From: Paenibacillus sp. FSL R10-2782
GTDB taxonomy: Bacteria; Bacillota; Bacilli; Paenibacillales; Paenibacillaceae
Direction: 5' to 3'
Assembly: GCF_038592985.1 (NCBI RefSeq)
Contig: NZ_CP151951.1
Coordinates: forward strand, 1,107,001-1,171,000
DNA length: 64,000 nucleotides
Under the pieces are notes generated by a model. It saw only the letters and a program-made list of their open reading frames with translations, ran no database searches and was not told the origin of the DNA. Below are positions 44,006 through 53,003 of the stretch, in pieces; position 1 is the first letter of the stretch; each line of letters starts with the position of its first letter. A program made the translations under genes and the position numbers.

Positions 44006-45277
44006 ATGAAAATGTCACTAGGTACGAAAATGGTTGCTGCATTTGTCGCTATTTCTGCAATAACCTATGGAACAAGTGCTTTTTTTATTTTTGCACTCAA
44101 GGACTGGCTTGCTCAAGGCACGCAGGAATGGCTGTATATCTCAATCATTTTGCTATTGGGTGTTCTGTGGAGTGGCATTTTGGGGTGGTTGATCTCTAAA
44201 CTCCTCACTCGTCCGATTGCTAGACTGGCAAAGGCGGCAGAGGAAGCCTCGGCAGGGAATCTGTCCGTAGTCATTCCTGAGCGTCGTTCAGATGATGAAA
44301 TCAAGGTGCTTTATGATGCATTCCGGCGTATGATGCTAAACATCAAGGATATGTTTAACGAGATTTCGTACAGCTCAAGAGCGACTTCGCAAAACGCGGA
44401 AAACCTTAGTTCCGCTATTGTACAGGCTACCACACAGATTGAGTCCATGACTTCGGTGGTGGAGGATATTTTGGAAGGCGTAGAGCAGCAAAGGGATGCG
44501 TCTGTCCAATCTATTGAAACAGCGGATCGAATGCTGGGTGATTTTAAAATGATGCGCAGCAAGTCGGGCCATATGCTGGAGCTGTCAGGCCATATGGAGC
44601 ATTCGGTCGATTCGACTCAGACGGTATTTTCATCCCTGATGGAGGGAATGGGGGAGTTGACTGCTTCTCATGGCCGTTCGCAGCAGGTCATTGCACGACT
44701 GGAAAAGGAAGCTTCACAAATTGAAGCGATTACAAGCACTGTCAAGGATATCGCAGAACAAACTCATTTGCTGGCGCTGAACGCCTCCATTGAAGCCGCA
44801 CGTGCCGGAGAAGAAGGTAACGGGTTTGCCGTAGTCGCTCACCAGATTCGCGCGTTGGCTTCACAAAGCACAGAATCGGTGCAGCAAATCAATGCCATCG
44901 TTAGCCGTGTGCAGTCGCAAATTGTGGAAACGGTACAATTAATGCACCAGCAAACATCACTGGTCAGCGCTGAGGCGGAACGGACAAGCTCGGTGGATCA
45001 GACGTTGAGTCGTTTGAACTCGATTGTGCGTGAATTTGTCGAAGGTATTCGCTCAATGGAAGAAGCTGTGACGGAGCAGACGAATCGGGTAGATCAAACC
45101 TTTGAGCAGATCAATCGTATTCAGCAAATGTCAGGGGCATTCTCGGAAGGTGCACACAAGATTTATACAGCCGCTCATGAGGAAACGGCTATTATGCAGG
45201 AAATTTCGTCTTCTTCCGAGGATTTGAAAGTGCTTACGAACAAGCTCATGATGAAAACTCGTGGAATGCAGCTGTAG
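44006..45277 (+). CDS. Methyl-accepting chemotaxis protein with minimal sensory loop
   Basis: A 423-residue MCP. Two helices (about 7-29 and 44-64) flank only about 14 extracytoplasmic residues ([14 protein letters not shown]), so there is no ligand-binding domain outside. Then HAMP (about 65-118), and a long coiled-coil signalling domain with the conserved hairpin [20 protein letters not shown] (about 245-270). Class resembles receptors that sense membrane energy or work as helpers. No CheW-type pentapeptide was seen at the C-terminus. ATG 44006 or 44012 may be the start; upstream in-frame codons precede any plausible ribosome site. Confidence 0.88.
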   Translation: MKMSLGTKMVAAFVAISAITYGTSAFFIFALKDWLAQGTQEWLYISIILLLGVLWSGILGWLISKLLTRPIARLAKAAEEASAGNLSVVIPERRSDDEIKVLYDAFRRMMLNIKDMFNEISYSSRATSQNAENLSSAIVQATTQIESMTSVVEDILEGVEQQRDASVQSIETADRMLGDFKMMRSKSGHMLELSGHMEHSVDSTQTVFSSLMEGMGELTASHGRSQQVIARLEKEASQIEAITSTVKDIAEQTHLLALNASIEAARAGEEGNGFAVVAHQIRALASQSTESVQQINAIVSRVQSQIVETVQLMHQQTSLVSAEAERTSSVDQTLSRLNSIVREFVEGIRSMEEAVTEQTNRVDQTFEQINRIQQMSGAFSEGAHKIYTAAHEETAIMQEISSSSEDLKVLTNKLMMKTRGMQL

Positions 45278-45310
45278 AACGTGACGTGTCAGAAAAAGCA
45301 AATATAGCCG

Positions 45311-45365
45311 CTATACACCGGAAAACGAAGCAAAATGGTTCTCCGGTGTGTAACGGTTATTTTTT
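45311..45365 (+). terminator. Hairpin terminator after chemoreceptor gene
   Basis: A stem ACACCGGA/TCCGGTGT (with further pairing outside) around a 16-base loop, followed by Ts. Confidence 0.65.
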
Positions 45366-45569
45366 AATTTCAAAAAACTCACATTGTTTTCTGGGATGGT
45401 AGGCCAGATCACTGACACTGGATTGCACGACGATGGTTTGATCGTCAAAACGGATAATGACTCCGCCCGAACCAATCAACTGGTCATCCTGAAATATGCG
45501 GACACGAAGATGGCGTTCCAACGCCTCGGTGAAATCCTGATCTGTCATCAAACGGCGATTAATGGGCAT
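45357..45569 (-). CDS. Small conserved-looking protein, unknown
   Basis: A 70-residue soluble protein (starts MPINRRLMTDQDFTEALERH, then IRFDDQTIVVQ). AAAGGAG lies 6 bases before the ATG, which argues for a real gene. Predicted beta-rich with a helical N-terminus. I do not recognise the family. It converges with the chemoreceptor gene and shares its terminator region. Confidence 0.65.
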   Translation of the reverse strand: MPINRRLMTDQDFTEALERHLRVRIFQDDQLIGSGGVIIRFDDQTIVVQSSVSDLAYHPRKQCEFFEIKK

Positions 45570-45659
45570 GAGGGTCTCCTTTGAATATGATATCTTTTAT
45601 CATAAAGGCTAAGGTGTCGAACAAGCAAGAAAGAGAAAAAGGATAGAAGGGGGCTTTTT

Positions 45660-46472
45660 ATGGACAAGCCGTGGTCATGTTCCTGGTTCGATGCCACTGC
45701 GCCGGAAGGATTCGAGGCTTTTACTTCCTCACATGTGCTGGCTGTACTAGGGCTTATTTTATGTGCTTTACTGCTTTGGCTGACTCGGGGCCTGATTCAG
45801 TCGCATAAGCTGTTAAGTGAGGGGATTCGCTGGCTCCTGGTTACCATACTCATTCTGTCAGAGGTAACTCTGAATATTTGGTATGTGACCCAGCACATTT
45901 GGAATGCTGAGACGTCATTGCCGCTGGAGCTGTGCAGTGTGACGCTGCTGCTATCGATTGTGATGTTGATTTTCCGCAGTCGCTGGCTGTATCCGATCAT
46001 ACTTTTTGCCGGAATTGGAGGAGCGCTTCAAGCGGTACTCACGCCTAATTTGGCATACGCTTTTCCGCACTATCGTTTTATTCATTTTTTTGTGGCTCAT
46101 AGTGCTATTATATGGGCTGCCTTGTACATGACATGGATCGAAGGGCTGAAGCCGACGTGGAAGGGCGTTGGGGGAGCGATGCTTTTCCTCAATGGCTTGG
46201 CGCTGATCGTTTGGACCGTAGATGATGTACTCGGAGCAAACTATATGTTTCTTGCCGGAAAGCCGTCAACACCGTCGATATTGGATGTTTTGGGACCGTA
46301 TCCGCTGTATATTCTGGCAGAAGAGGTCATTGCACTGTTATTCTTTTCTCTTATGATGTTGCTGTTCGAGGTGCTGCCTGGAGGCAGGCTGTATGCCCGC
46401 TTTCGCAAAGGAGCTGTGTACAGAGCTGAACGTCTTGGGGAAGATCATAGCACGGAGAAAACACTGCGTTGA
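45660..46472 (+). CDS. YwaF/TIGR02206-family integral membrane protein
   Basis: A 270-residue, six-helix membrane protein. It has family features of TIGR02206: LPLELCSVTLLLSIVML, FAGIGGALQAVLTPNL, HYRFIHFFVAHSAIIWAALY and NYMFLAGKPSTPSILD. AAGGGGG lies 6 bases before the ATG. Function of the family is unknown. It stands alone between the small protein and an unknown enzyme-like gene. Confidence 0.85.
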   Translation: MDKPWSCSWFDATAPEGFEAFTSSHVLAVLGLILCALLLWLTRGLIQSHKLLSEGIRWLLVTILILSEVTLNIWYVTQHIWNAETSLPLELCSVTLLLSIVMLIFRSRWLYPIILFAGIGGALQAVLTPNLAYAFPHYRFIHFFVAHSAIIWAALYMTWIEGLKPTWKGVGGAMLFLNGLALIVWTVDDVLGANYMFLAGKPSTPSILDVLGPYPLYILAEEVIALLFFSLMMLLFEVLPGGRLYARFRKGAVYRAERLGEDHSTEKTLR

Positions 46473-46672
46473 GGGGCCAGTGATTTCCTCCTCATCCGCA
46501 CATAAGCTAACCTGACTCGTTATTCCAATACCTCTGATTGATGATGGTGAAACAGTATGTGCTGCATTTCTGTCTGTAAGTCTGCATTTTCACGGAATTT
46601 GCGAAGTATGGTAACATAGGCGAACCAGCAGGAGCATATAGCGAAGAAGACGGGTAACGGAGGTGGATTCAA

Positions 46673-48109
46673 TTGAGCTATAACAGAAATGACGGGACAC
46701 AACCAACAGAATCTATAGCACTGACCGGAAAAATAAAGCCGTGGGCGTTGAGCGGCCCCAGTATTCAAATAGATCCGTTATTTCCCTACTACGCGAACCG
46801 TTCGCGGGACAGTATAGCCGATGAAATCGCCCTTGCAGGCTACCGGACCGTTCATTATTTTGTTGTGCGTGAAAATGAAGTAGATGGGGCGCTCGTTGCC
46901 GCCTTTCAACGCAGGGAAATCGCGGTATGGGCGATGGTGCTTGGCAATGGTTCCTTTGGCGTGTCACAGCTGCCGCCAGAGTGGAAGGGATGGCGCATGG
47001 AACTGCTACGCGAACCGAATGACGGGTTTCAGCGGCTTTCGCATTTTGCACAGGAGTATGTGGAGTGGAAAAAGAAAGCCGCTGCCCGGCTGGTCACCGA
47101 CATTCCGTTTGACGGGTTCGAGGTGGCGGAGCCTTATTTCCCCGAATGGAACGGGCTGCGCAGTGGAGTGTACGGGGATATCGGTCCGCATGCCCGGCGG
47201 GCCTTCCGCGAGCGCAGCGGAGAGGACATTCCGGATTTCCGCGACAAGCATACGCGGAATTACTACCGGAAGGTCCCCGAGCTGTACGCTCGGTGGGTCG
47301 ATCTGCGCGTGGACGCCGTGAACGCGCTGATCGGCGAGCTGGTGAACGGCGCAGGCGGCGTGCGTGATGTCCGGCCGGACATCTGCGTGGCGACGTGGTC
47401 GCTGGCCGTGAACGGACGCGGCGATGTGCCCGGCCAGCTACGGGAATGGCAGGGTCTGGACGCGGTAGCGATGATCGGGTGCGTAGCCCCGGATATGCAT
47501 GTGCTCCAGACCCATTGGCCGGACTGGATGCGCCGCCGCCTGCCGCCGCATTATATTGGCGGCTACGCCCGCATAGCGCAGGCGGTACGCGCCGCTTATC
47601 CGAATCTGCCCCTCGGGGTGCAGGCGGATATTGGTTCACTCGCGAGTATGGTTCGGGACCGCGAATGGACCCGGCGGTTTGGGGCTACCGCCTTGGAGGG
47701 CGGTTATAACACCTGGACCGCCTATGAATACCATCTGGGCGGCTATATGTATGATGAGCCGCCCATCCCGCTCCGTGCGGAAAGATCGACCGCAGATGAT
47801 GAGGTGGTCGTTTCTTTCAGCAAGCGAATTGCCGCGCCGTCTGTGAATGAGCTGCGTGTCTGGAGCCGGGAGAGTTTGACTGGTGCAACGGGTGACCTGA
47901 TTCGCACAGGCGGGAACGATTCATTGAGGCCATTAGAGCTTGTGGATGCAGCGGCAGACGGTAACCGTCTACTGCTACGTATATGTAATTTGCCGCCGAG
48001 GGCGTTCAGCCTGAGACTTGAAGGGGTACAGGATACACCGGAGCTATGGCTGCTCAAGGGAAGGAAGGCACATCACAATCTGCCGGAGCATGAAGTGCAA
48101 GTTCTTTAA
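46673..48109 (+). CDS. Unknown TIM-barrel-like protein, locally very GC-rich
   Basis: A 478-residue protein without signal peptide. It begins near the barrel with PWALSGPSIQIDPLFPYYAN and keeps a glycosidase-like run of strands: YRTVHYFVVRENEV, FDGFEVAEPYFPEWN, DICVATWSLAVN, VAMIGCVAPDMHV and LGVQADIGSLASM; the last 90 residues look like a beta-sandwich. The acidic residues in EVAEPYFPEWN suggest a sugar-active barrel, but no family motif was certain. DNA from about 47100 to 47700 is much richer in GC than the neighbours. TTG 46673 is preceded by GGAGGTGG at 7 bases. Confidence 0.7.
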   Translation: MSYNRNDGTQPTESIALTGKIKPWALSGPSIQIDPLFPYYANRSRDSIADEIALAGYRTVHYFVVRENEVDGALVAAFQRREIAVWAMVLGNGSFGVSQLPPEWKGWRMELLREPNDGFQRLSHFAQEYVEWKKKAAARLVTDIPFDGFEVAEPYFPEWNGLRSGVYGDIGPHARRAFRERSGEDIPDFRDKHTRNYYRKVPELYARWVDLRVDAVNALIGELVNGAGGVRDVRPDICVATWSLAVNGRGDVPGQLREWQGLDAVAMIGCVAPDMHVLQTHWPDWMRRRLPPHYIGGYARIAQAVRAAYPNLPLGVQADIGSLASMVRDREWTRRFGATALEGGYNTWTAYEYHLGGYMYDEPPIPLRAERSTADDEVVVSFSKRIAAPSVNELRVWSRESLTGATGDLIRTGGNDSLRPLELVDAAADGNRLLLRICNLPPRAFSLRLEGVQDTPELWLLKGRKAHHNLPEHEVQVL

Positions 48110-48164
48110 AATTTGGGTAATAACATCTGTTCAAGAAATAAAATGTAGTGGAGTGAACAAGAGT

Positions 48165-48836
48165 ATGTGGGATTGGGATTATTTGATTCGCGTTATGTTT
48201 GCTGGCTTGTGCGGCGCGTTAATCGGCTATGAACGCAAAAGTCGGATGAAGGAGGCGGGCATTCGCACGCATTTCATTGTCGGTATCGGCGCGTCGCTCA
48301 TGATGGTAGTATCCAAATACGGTTTTCAGGATCAAACAGCTTGGTCGAACCTGTCGCTGGACCCTTCCAGAATAGCGGCACAGGTCATTAGCGGCGTCGG
48401 ATTTATCGGCGCAGGGATGATTTTCACACAAAAAAATAGAATCAAAGGTCTGACCACTGCCGCAGGTATTTGGACTACCGCCGGGATTGGTATTGCTGTG
48501 GGTGCTGGTATGTACGGGCTTGGCGCAGGGGTAACCCTTTTTATTTTGGCAGCACAGTCTTTGCTCCATAGCCGTTTTTATCAGCTTGCTACTCCGTCTA
48601 CGCGGCAAGTGATTGTCCAGGTTGAAAATGAGCCGGGCGTACTGAATCGGATGAAAGAACTGCTGGAGCACAAGAAGCTGACTATTCACAGCTTTCACGC
48701 CGAGCGCATCAATAACGGCGAGCAGCTGATTATTCATATGGTTTTAAAGCTGTCCCGGTCAGAGGGGACGGAGGAGCTGTTGTCGTTGCTTCAAGAGATG
48801 GAGGGTATTCGTTCGGTAGAAACCAAATCCAATTAA
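48165..48836 (+). CDS. MgtC/SapB-family membrane protein
   Basis: A 223-residue protein: four or five membrane helices with the family motifs ALIGYERK, IRTHFIVGIGASLMM, VISGVGFIGAGMIF and GLTTAAGIWTTAGIGIAVG, then a soluble ACT-like C-terminal domain (about 145-220; VQVENEPGVLNRMKELLEHK). MgtC proteins influence Mg and phosphate homeostasis and the F-type ATPase. It follows a 55-base gap after the unknown barrel gene and may be co-transcribed. Start ATG 48165 is uncertain against GTG 48153. Confidence 0.9.
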   Translation: MWDWDYLIRVMFAGLCGALIGYERKSRMKEAGIRTHFIVGIGASLMMVVSKYGFQDQTAWSNLSLDPSRIAAQVISGVGFIGAGMIFTQKNRIKGLTTAAGIWTTAGIGIAVGAGMYGLGAGVTLFILAAQSLLHSRFYQLATPSTRQVIVQVENEPGVLNRMKELLEHKKLTIHSFHAERINNGEQLIIHMVLKLSRSEGTEELLSLLQEMEGIRSVETKSN

Positions 48837-48868
48837 ACGGCTAACCGTGAAAAAGCTAAAAATAATGA

Positions 48869-48897
48869 TTGAAAACGCTTCCTTTAGTGTATATACT
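48869..48897 (+). promoter_or_regulatory. Orphan SigmaA-like promoter with overlapping cre-like sequence
   Basis: TTGAAA (48869-48874), a 17-base spacer and TATACT (48892-48897). TGAAAACGCTTCCT (48870-48883) overlaps the -35 and matches 12 of 14 cre positions. No plus-strand gene follows; see findings. Confidence 0.45.
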
Positions 48898-48971
48898 CTT
48901 ACTACATCACAGAGGAAGCAGCCAAATAAACGTTATAATGGAACACGATAAGCATCTTTTGTAGAACACAT

Positions 48972-49001
48972 AAAACGACCCTATGCATACGCACAGGGTC
49001 G
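48972..49001 (-). terminator. Terminator of the cyclophilin gene
   Basis: CGACCCT (48976-48982) pairs with AGGGTCG (48995-49001); on the minus strand TTTTATG follows. It ends transcription of the cyclophilin gene on the minus strand. Confidence 0.65.
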
Positions 49002-49009
49002 ATATGATC

Positions 49010-49687
49010 TTACTTCACTTTGATTGGAGCAGGGTATTTCTTACCCAGCGTGTCCACAGTTACTTTTTTCATCGTAGCTGGCTTGATGGGTTTATCATTG
49101 CTGTCACGCTTGGAGTTCACGATGGCATCTACGACATCCAACCCGGACGTTACCTTGCCGAAAGCAGCGTATTGACCGTCAAGGTAATCCGCATCGGCAA
49201 CCATGATGAAAAATTGCGATCCGGCTGAATCCAGATCCGCTGAGCGGGCCATGGATAGTACGCCGCGCGTGTGCTTGAGCGTATTGTTGACACCGTTGCT
49301 CTTGAACTCGCCTTTGATGCTGTAGCCGGGGCCGCCTGTACCGTTACCCTGCGGATCGCCACCCTGAATCATGAAGCCGGGGATGACACGATGGAAGATC
49401 GTACCGTTGTAAGCGCCCTTTTGCACCAGGGAAATGAAATTGTTAACGGTATTCGGTGCTACTTCTGGATACAGCTCAAGTTTAATCTTTTTACCGTCGT
49501 TCATGACAATCGTGACGACAGGATGGGAAACAGGTTTGCTTTTGTCTTTAGTCGCGGCAGGGGTTGTACTGCTTGTCCGGCTTGCGGCTTCTACATCAGT
49601 CGCTTTTGTGCCACATCCAGCAACCAGCACGAGCATGGTGGCCAGCAGGCATAGCATATACCAGGGACGTATCTTTTTTCGGATCAT
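49010..49687 (-). CDS. Lipoprotein peptidyl-prolyl isomerase (cyclophilin)
   Basis: A 225-residue exported cyclophilin: signal peptide with lipobox VAGC (Cys25), a Ser/Thr-rich linker, then a PpiB-type domain with FHRVIPGFMIQGGDPQGNG and LSMARSADLDSAGSQFFIMV. It should speed proline isomerisation in proteins outside the membrane. The ATG at 49687 is chosen because AGGAGG lies 7 bases before it; earlier starts lack a site and would spoil the signal peptide. Confidence 0.93.
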   Translation of the reverse strand: MIRKKIRPWYMLCLLATMLVLVAGCGTKATDVEAASRTSSTTPAATKDKSKPVSHPVVTIVMNDGKKIKLELYPEVAPNTVNNFISLVQKGAYNGTIFHRVIPGFMIQGGDPQGNGTGGPGYSIKGEFKSNGVNNTLKHTRGVLSMARSADLDSAGSQFFIMVADADYLDGQYAAFGKVTSGLDVVDAIVNSKRDSNDKPIKPATMKKVTVDTLGKKYPAPIKVK

Positions 49688-49860
49688 TTGTATTCCTCCT
49701 GAAGGGTTAGATGTGTAAAATTCTAAATTATAGTTTGGGGCAGCGCAGAGCACTTTTCCATTTTCTATCATACCTTTTTTTGTTGGGATTAGGAAATACG
49801 GGTTTGAATATCGTATTCTTGACCCATACTGCTGCTATTCCTAAGGAAAGGGGCAGGATC

Positions 49861-49974
49861 ATGATGGAGGTAGACAAAAAGCTGGCTAAAGGTCTCATAT
49901 GGGGGATGGCGCTCAGTCTGCCGGTTTGGGCAGGGGTGCTGTACTCGGTACAACACATCCGTGACTGGCTATAA
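49861..49974 (+). CDS. Small single-pass membrane protein
   Basis: A 37-residue protein (MMEVDKKLAKGLIWGMALSL then PVWAGVLYSVQHIRDWL) with a charged N-terminus and one membrane helix (about residues 9-29). AAAGGGG lies 7 bases before the first of two ATGs. No named family is recognised, but the amphipathic charge pattern and SD argue for a real gene. A hairpin follows at 49995. Confidence 0.6.
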   Translation: MMEVDKKLAKGLIWGMALSLPVWAGVLYSVQHIRDWL

Positions 49975-49994
49975 TATAATCAAGCGTGGAGATA

Positions 49995-50024
49995 GGCCAA
50001 AACCGGGATGGTTTTGGCTTATTT
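49995..50024. terminator. Terminator between small membrane gene and yqkE
   Basis: GGCCAAAACC (49995-50004) pairs with GGTTTTGGCT (50010-50019) followed by TATTTAT; it overlaps the yqkE stop codon. Confidence 0.7.
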
Positions 50025-50276
50025 ATATTTGTGCCAGTCCAAGTTGCTGTTATTCAGCAGATGCTCGAAGTTGTTGTCCAGCTTCTTCTGCTCTGCTTTT
50101 TTTGCTTCGAGGGCACGCTGCCGTTCGTCTTCCTTGCGCTTGTCCTGCTCTGCCTGGGCTTCATTGGCCTGAGCCTTGAGCTTATTCAGCACGTCCTGAC
50201 TCAACAGATCCTTTAACGTAGCAGGTTTATCCTGAGCCGCTGGAGCGGGAATCGACGAATTTCTCTTTTTAGCCAT
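50019..50276 (-). CDS. yqkE: YqkE-like (DUF3886) protein
   Basis: An 85-residue hydrophilic, helical protein (LKDLLSQDVLNKLKAQANEA, then EQDKRKEDERQRALEAKKAE, ending NNSNLDWHKYK). The charged coiled-coil middle and the C-terminal DWHKYK are typical of YqkE/DUF3886 proteins of spore-forming Bacilli. GGAG lies 8 bases before the ATG. Function unknown. Confidence 0.8.
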   Translation of the reverse strand: MAKKRNSSIPAPAAQDKPATLKDLLSQDVLNKLKAQANEAQAEQDKRKEDERQRALEAKKAEQKKLDNNFEHLLNNSNLDWHKYK

Positions 50277-50407
50277 GTCATCATCTCCATTCCATTCGAT
50301 TATATCAGCTTCTTGGTCGTTGTTCCACGGGTGAAGGGTAAGGTTTGCTGTGGACTTTTCTAATTTAGAGGTTAATAATGGAATAAGGAGAAGGGACGTG
50401 TAGCATC

Positions 50408-51640
50408 ATGCATCTATATTGGAAGCGAAACCTGGTCGTTTTGTGGATCGGTGTATTTTTTTGCAGCATGGCCTATTCCGTATCCATTCCGTTTTTACCT
50501 ATTTTTCTGAATACGGAAATGGGTGTGACCGATCATCTGGAGCTGTGGGCTGGGATCGCTTTTGGGGTTACCTTTTTAGCCAGTGCGCTGATTGCCCCGT
50601 TTTGGGGTTCGCTCGCAGATAAATATGGACGGAAGCCGATGCTGATTCGTTCAGGCTTTAGTTTGGCGGCATTATATTTGATATGTGCCTTTGTGACTGA
50701 TCCGTATGTGTTCGTAGGGGTACGGCTGTTTCAGGGCCTGCTCTCCGGGTTTATTCCTGCTGCCATCGCATTGGTCGGAACGGGCTCGCCTGAGGATAAA
50801 ACAGGTTATGCACTCGGCATTATGGCAACCTCCGGGGCGACGGGTAGCATCATTGGTCCGTTGATTGGCGGCGTGGTAAGCCATTATTACGGCAATCGAA
50901 ATGCCTTTTTATTCTCTGCGGGACTTGTGCTGGTCTCGGCGCTAATTGCGACCTTTGCCGCTAGAGAGGACAACTTCAAGGGAACCAGTACCCGCTCGCA
51001 TGTCCGTGATGATATCAAGGAGGCCATTGCTAATCGGCCTTTGTACTTTCTGCTTATACTGGCTGGATTGAGTACCTTTTCCGTCATGATCTTGGAGCCA
51101 TTGATTACGGTATATGTTCTGGAAATGGGAATTGATCGTAGTCGAGCCTCTTTAAGCTCTGGAATTGTATTCTCTGCCGTAGGCATTGCAGCGGTGTTAA
51201 TGGCTCCCCGCTGGGGGCGGATTGGTGGACGGATTGGATTTGCACAAGTACTGCTGATCGGGCTGATTGGCTCGGGAGTGGGCAATATTTTGCAATATTA
51301 TGTATCGAATTTTATCGGCTTTGGTGCGCTGCGATTTGGGTACGGATTGTTTTATGCTTCCGTCGTCCCGGCTATCAATGCAATGACTGTTGAGGTCACC
51401 AAACCGGAGTTTCGCGGGCGAGCCTTTAGCTTGAATCAGTCGGCGACACAACTGGCGATGATGGCAGGGCCGCTCATTGGCGGCTTGCTCGGTAGCTGGA
51501 TGCCGATCCGCTGGATCTTTGTGTTAAACGGTGGAATGCTGCTGGTTGCGGCGTTGCTGCTATGGGTGAAGGGAAGGGGAGTTTTCCACGCCTCTGCCCC
51601 AAATAACGCAACGGATCGGGATGTTCGTCCTGCCGGATAG
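50408..51640 (+). CDS. MFS multidrug/efflux transporter
   Basis: A 410-residue, 12-helix MFS protein: FFCSMAYSVSIPFLPIFL, motif A GSLADKYGRKPML, motif in helix 5 GYALGIMATSGATGSIIGPL and a second motif A-like RWGRIGGRIG. It resembles MdtG-type drug or metabolite exporters. AAGGAGAAGGGA is 13-18 bases upstream of the ATG, somewhat far, but no better start exists. Substrate unknown. Confidence 0.88.
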   Translation: MHLYWKRNLVVLWIGVFFCSMAYSVSIPFLPIFLNTEMGVTDHLELWAGIAFGVTFLASALIAPFWGSLADKYGRKPMLIRSGFSLAALYLICAFVTDPYVFVGVRLFQGLLSGFIPAAIALVGTGSPEDKTGYALGIMATSGATGSIIGPLIGGVVSHYYGNRNAFLFSAGLVLVSALIATFAAREDNFKGTSTRSHVRDDIKEAIANRPLYFLLILAGLSTFSVMILEPLITVYVLEMGIDRSRASLSSGIVFSAVGIAAVLMAPRWGRIGGRIGFAQVLLIGLIGSGVGNILQYYVSNFIGFGALRFGYGLFYASVVPAINAMTVEVTKPEFRGRAFSLNQSATQLAMMAGPLIGGLLGSWMPIRWIFVLNGGMLLVAALLLWVKGRGVFHASAPNNATDRDVRPAG

Positions 51641-51771
51641 ATGGAGTATAGACAACTGTTCGATGTGCATAACAAGTTTTGTTTCAAAATAGATAATTAT
51701 CCCAAACCTTTACTTTTAGTAAACTTATTCATAACCCTCTAAACTAAGGATACGACAAGGAGGGTTATATA

Positions 51772-51975
51772 ATGATAAGGGACGACATTTTGCGACAACG
51801 GTTGGAGAGAGCTCGACAAAAGCTGTATATTTTGCAAGCAAAACATGGCTTCAGTCACGCCAGCGTGCTTAGACAATCTATGATTCTGGACAAGCTCATT
51901 AATCAATATAACCGCCTTTTTTATGTGAGGATTTTGCAAAATCCTGAGGTAAAAGAAAAAAAGCCGACTGCATGA
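51772..51975 (+). CDS. Spo0E-like aspartyl-phosphate phosphatase
   Basis: A 67-residue protein with the Spo0E family core SMILDKLINQYNRL (S-x2-LD-x-LI-x2-Y), preceded by a helix LRQRLERARQKLYILQAKHG. It should dephosphorylate Spo0A-P and delay sporulation. AAGGAGGG lies 8 bases before the ATG. A terminator follows. Confidence 0.9.
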   Translation: MIRDDILRQRLERARQKLYILQAKHGFSHASVLRQSMILDKLINQYNRLFYVRILQNPEVKEKKPTA

Positions 51976-51988
51976 ATGCAACCGACCC

Positions 51989-52022
51989 GGGCGAGAAACA
52001 TGATAAGGTCACTCGCCCTTTT
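51989..52022 (+). terminator. Intrinsic terminator after the Spo0E-like gene
   Basis: GGGCGAG (51989-51995) pairs with CTCGCCC (52012-52018), then TTTTATT. Confidence 0.8.
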
Positions 52023-52058
52023 ATTGTAGCACCAGGATACATAATATACTTCCCCGTT

Positions 52059-52961
52059 CTATTTGCTGCTTGGTTGCTGTGCACTGAGTAGGACACCTAG
52101 GATAACGACCAGGCCGCCAATAATTTGTCGCCACGAAATGGTTTCCTGCAACAATAGAACAGAGAATAATACCCCGAATATAGGTACCAAGTTCATTAAT
52201 GAAACGGAACTGCTTGGTGATAGCTTGATTAATCCGTAATTGTAAAGCAAAAATGCGATAACGGAACAGAATACGCCCAGATATACTAACAACATAAACG
52301 ATCCCGTTGTCGGAGCTTGCCAGCTATCTTGTTCAATGAGTGCCAGAGGTATAAAGAAGATACTGCCTGCTACGGTTTGATAAAAAGATAAAGTCACGGG
52401 CGGGTATTTGTCCACAACCTTGCGCGTCATGAAAGTATAAAATGCCCACGCAAAACCAGTTCCAATCAATATTAAATTTCCGATCAGTTCATTCTTTCCA
52501 TTCGAGCTTCCGCCTACCGAGGTCAAAAAATATACCCCGATCATAGCCAGTGCAATGCCGATAATTTTATATTTGGACAGCTTCACTTTATATATCATGA
52601 GTTCAAGCAACGATGTGATCGCTGGATAGGAGGCGACAATCAATGCTGCGTTGGAAGCTGTAGTCAGGCTTACTCCTATATTCTCCATTGAAAAATAAAG
52701 AGTGATTCCCAAAACACCGCTAAATGCAATAATCGCTAAATCCTTTGGCTTAATTTTGACAAATTCCTTTCTTATAAGCAAAACAATCCCTAAGACAACA
52801 GAGGCTATCATAAATCTGGTTAGTCCCAACGTAAGAGGGGGGAACGTAGTATACGCCGCTTTTGTGGCAATAAACGATGTGCTCCAAATCAGCAGGGCCA
52901 GAATGGTAGCACTGTAATAGATACGGTTGCTGTTGCTGTTGATGGCTATGACTTTGTTCAA
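52059..52961 (-). CDS. EamA-family (DMT) exporter
   Basis: A 300-residue, ten-helix protein with two EamA repeats (residues about 10-140 and 155-290): LIWSTSFIATKAAYTTFPPL opens the first, GTGFAWAFYTFMTRKVVDKY the second, and NLVPIFGVLFSVLLLQETIS ends it. It probably exports amino acids or metabolites. TTG 52961 is chosen because GGGAGG lies 7 bases upstream. It is divergent from a TrmB-family regulator whose operator-like repeats lie just after this gene's promoter. Confidence 0.87.
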   Translation of the reverse strand: MNKVIAINSNSNRIYYSATILALLIWSTSFIATKAAYTTFPPLTLGLTRFMIASVVLGIVLLIRKEFVKIKPKDLAIIAFSGVLGITLYFSMENIGVSLTTASNAALIVASYPAITSLLELMIYKVKLSKYKIIGIALAMIGVYFLTSVGGSSNGKNELIGNLILIGTGFAWAFYTFMTRKVVDKYPPVTLSFYQTVAGSIFFIPLALIEQDSWQAPTTGSFMLLVYLGVFCSVIAFLLYNYGLIKLSPSSSVSLMNLVPIFGVLFSVLLLQETISWRQIIGGLVVILGVLLSAQQPSSK

Positions 52962-53003
52962 GTGAAATCCTCCCTGACATGATCTCATATCAAATGAAAT
53001 ATG

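Noticed and set aside
47094..47639. Long open frame on the minus strand in the GC-rich part of the barrel gene
   Set aside because: Arg/Pro/Ala-rich composition typical of a shadow frame in GC-rich DNA, no ribosome site, fully inside a better gene.
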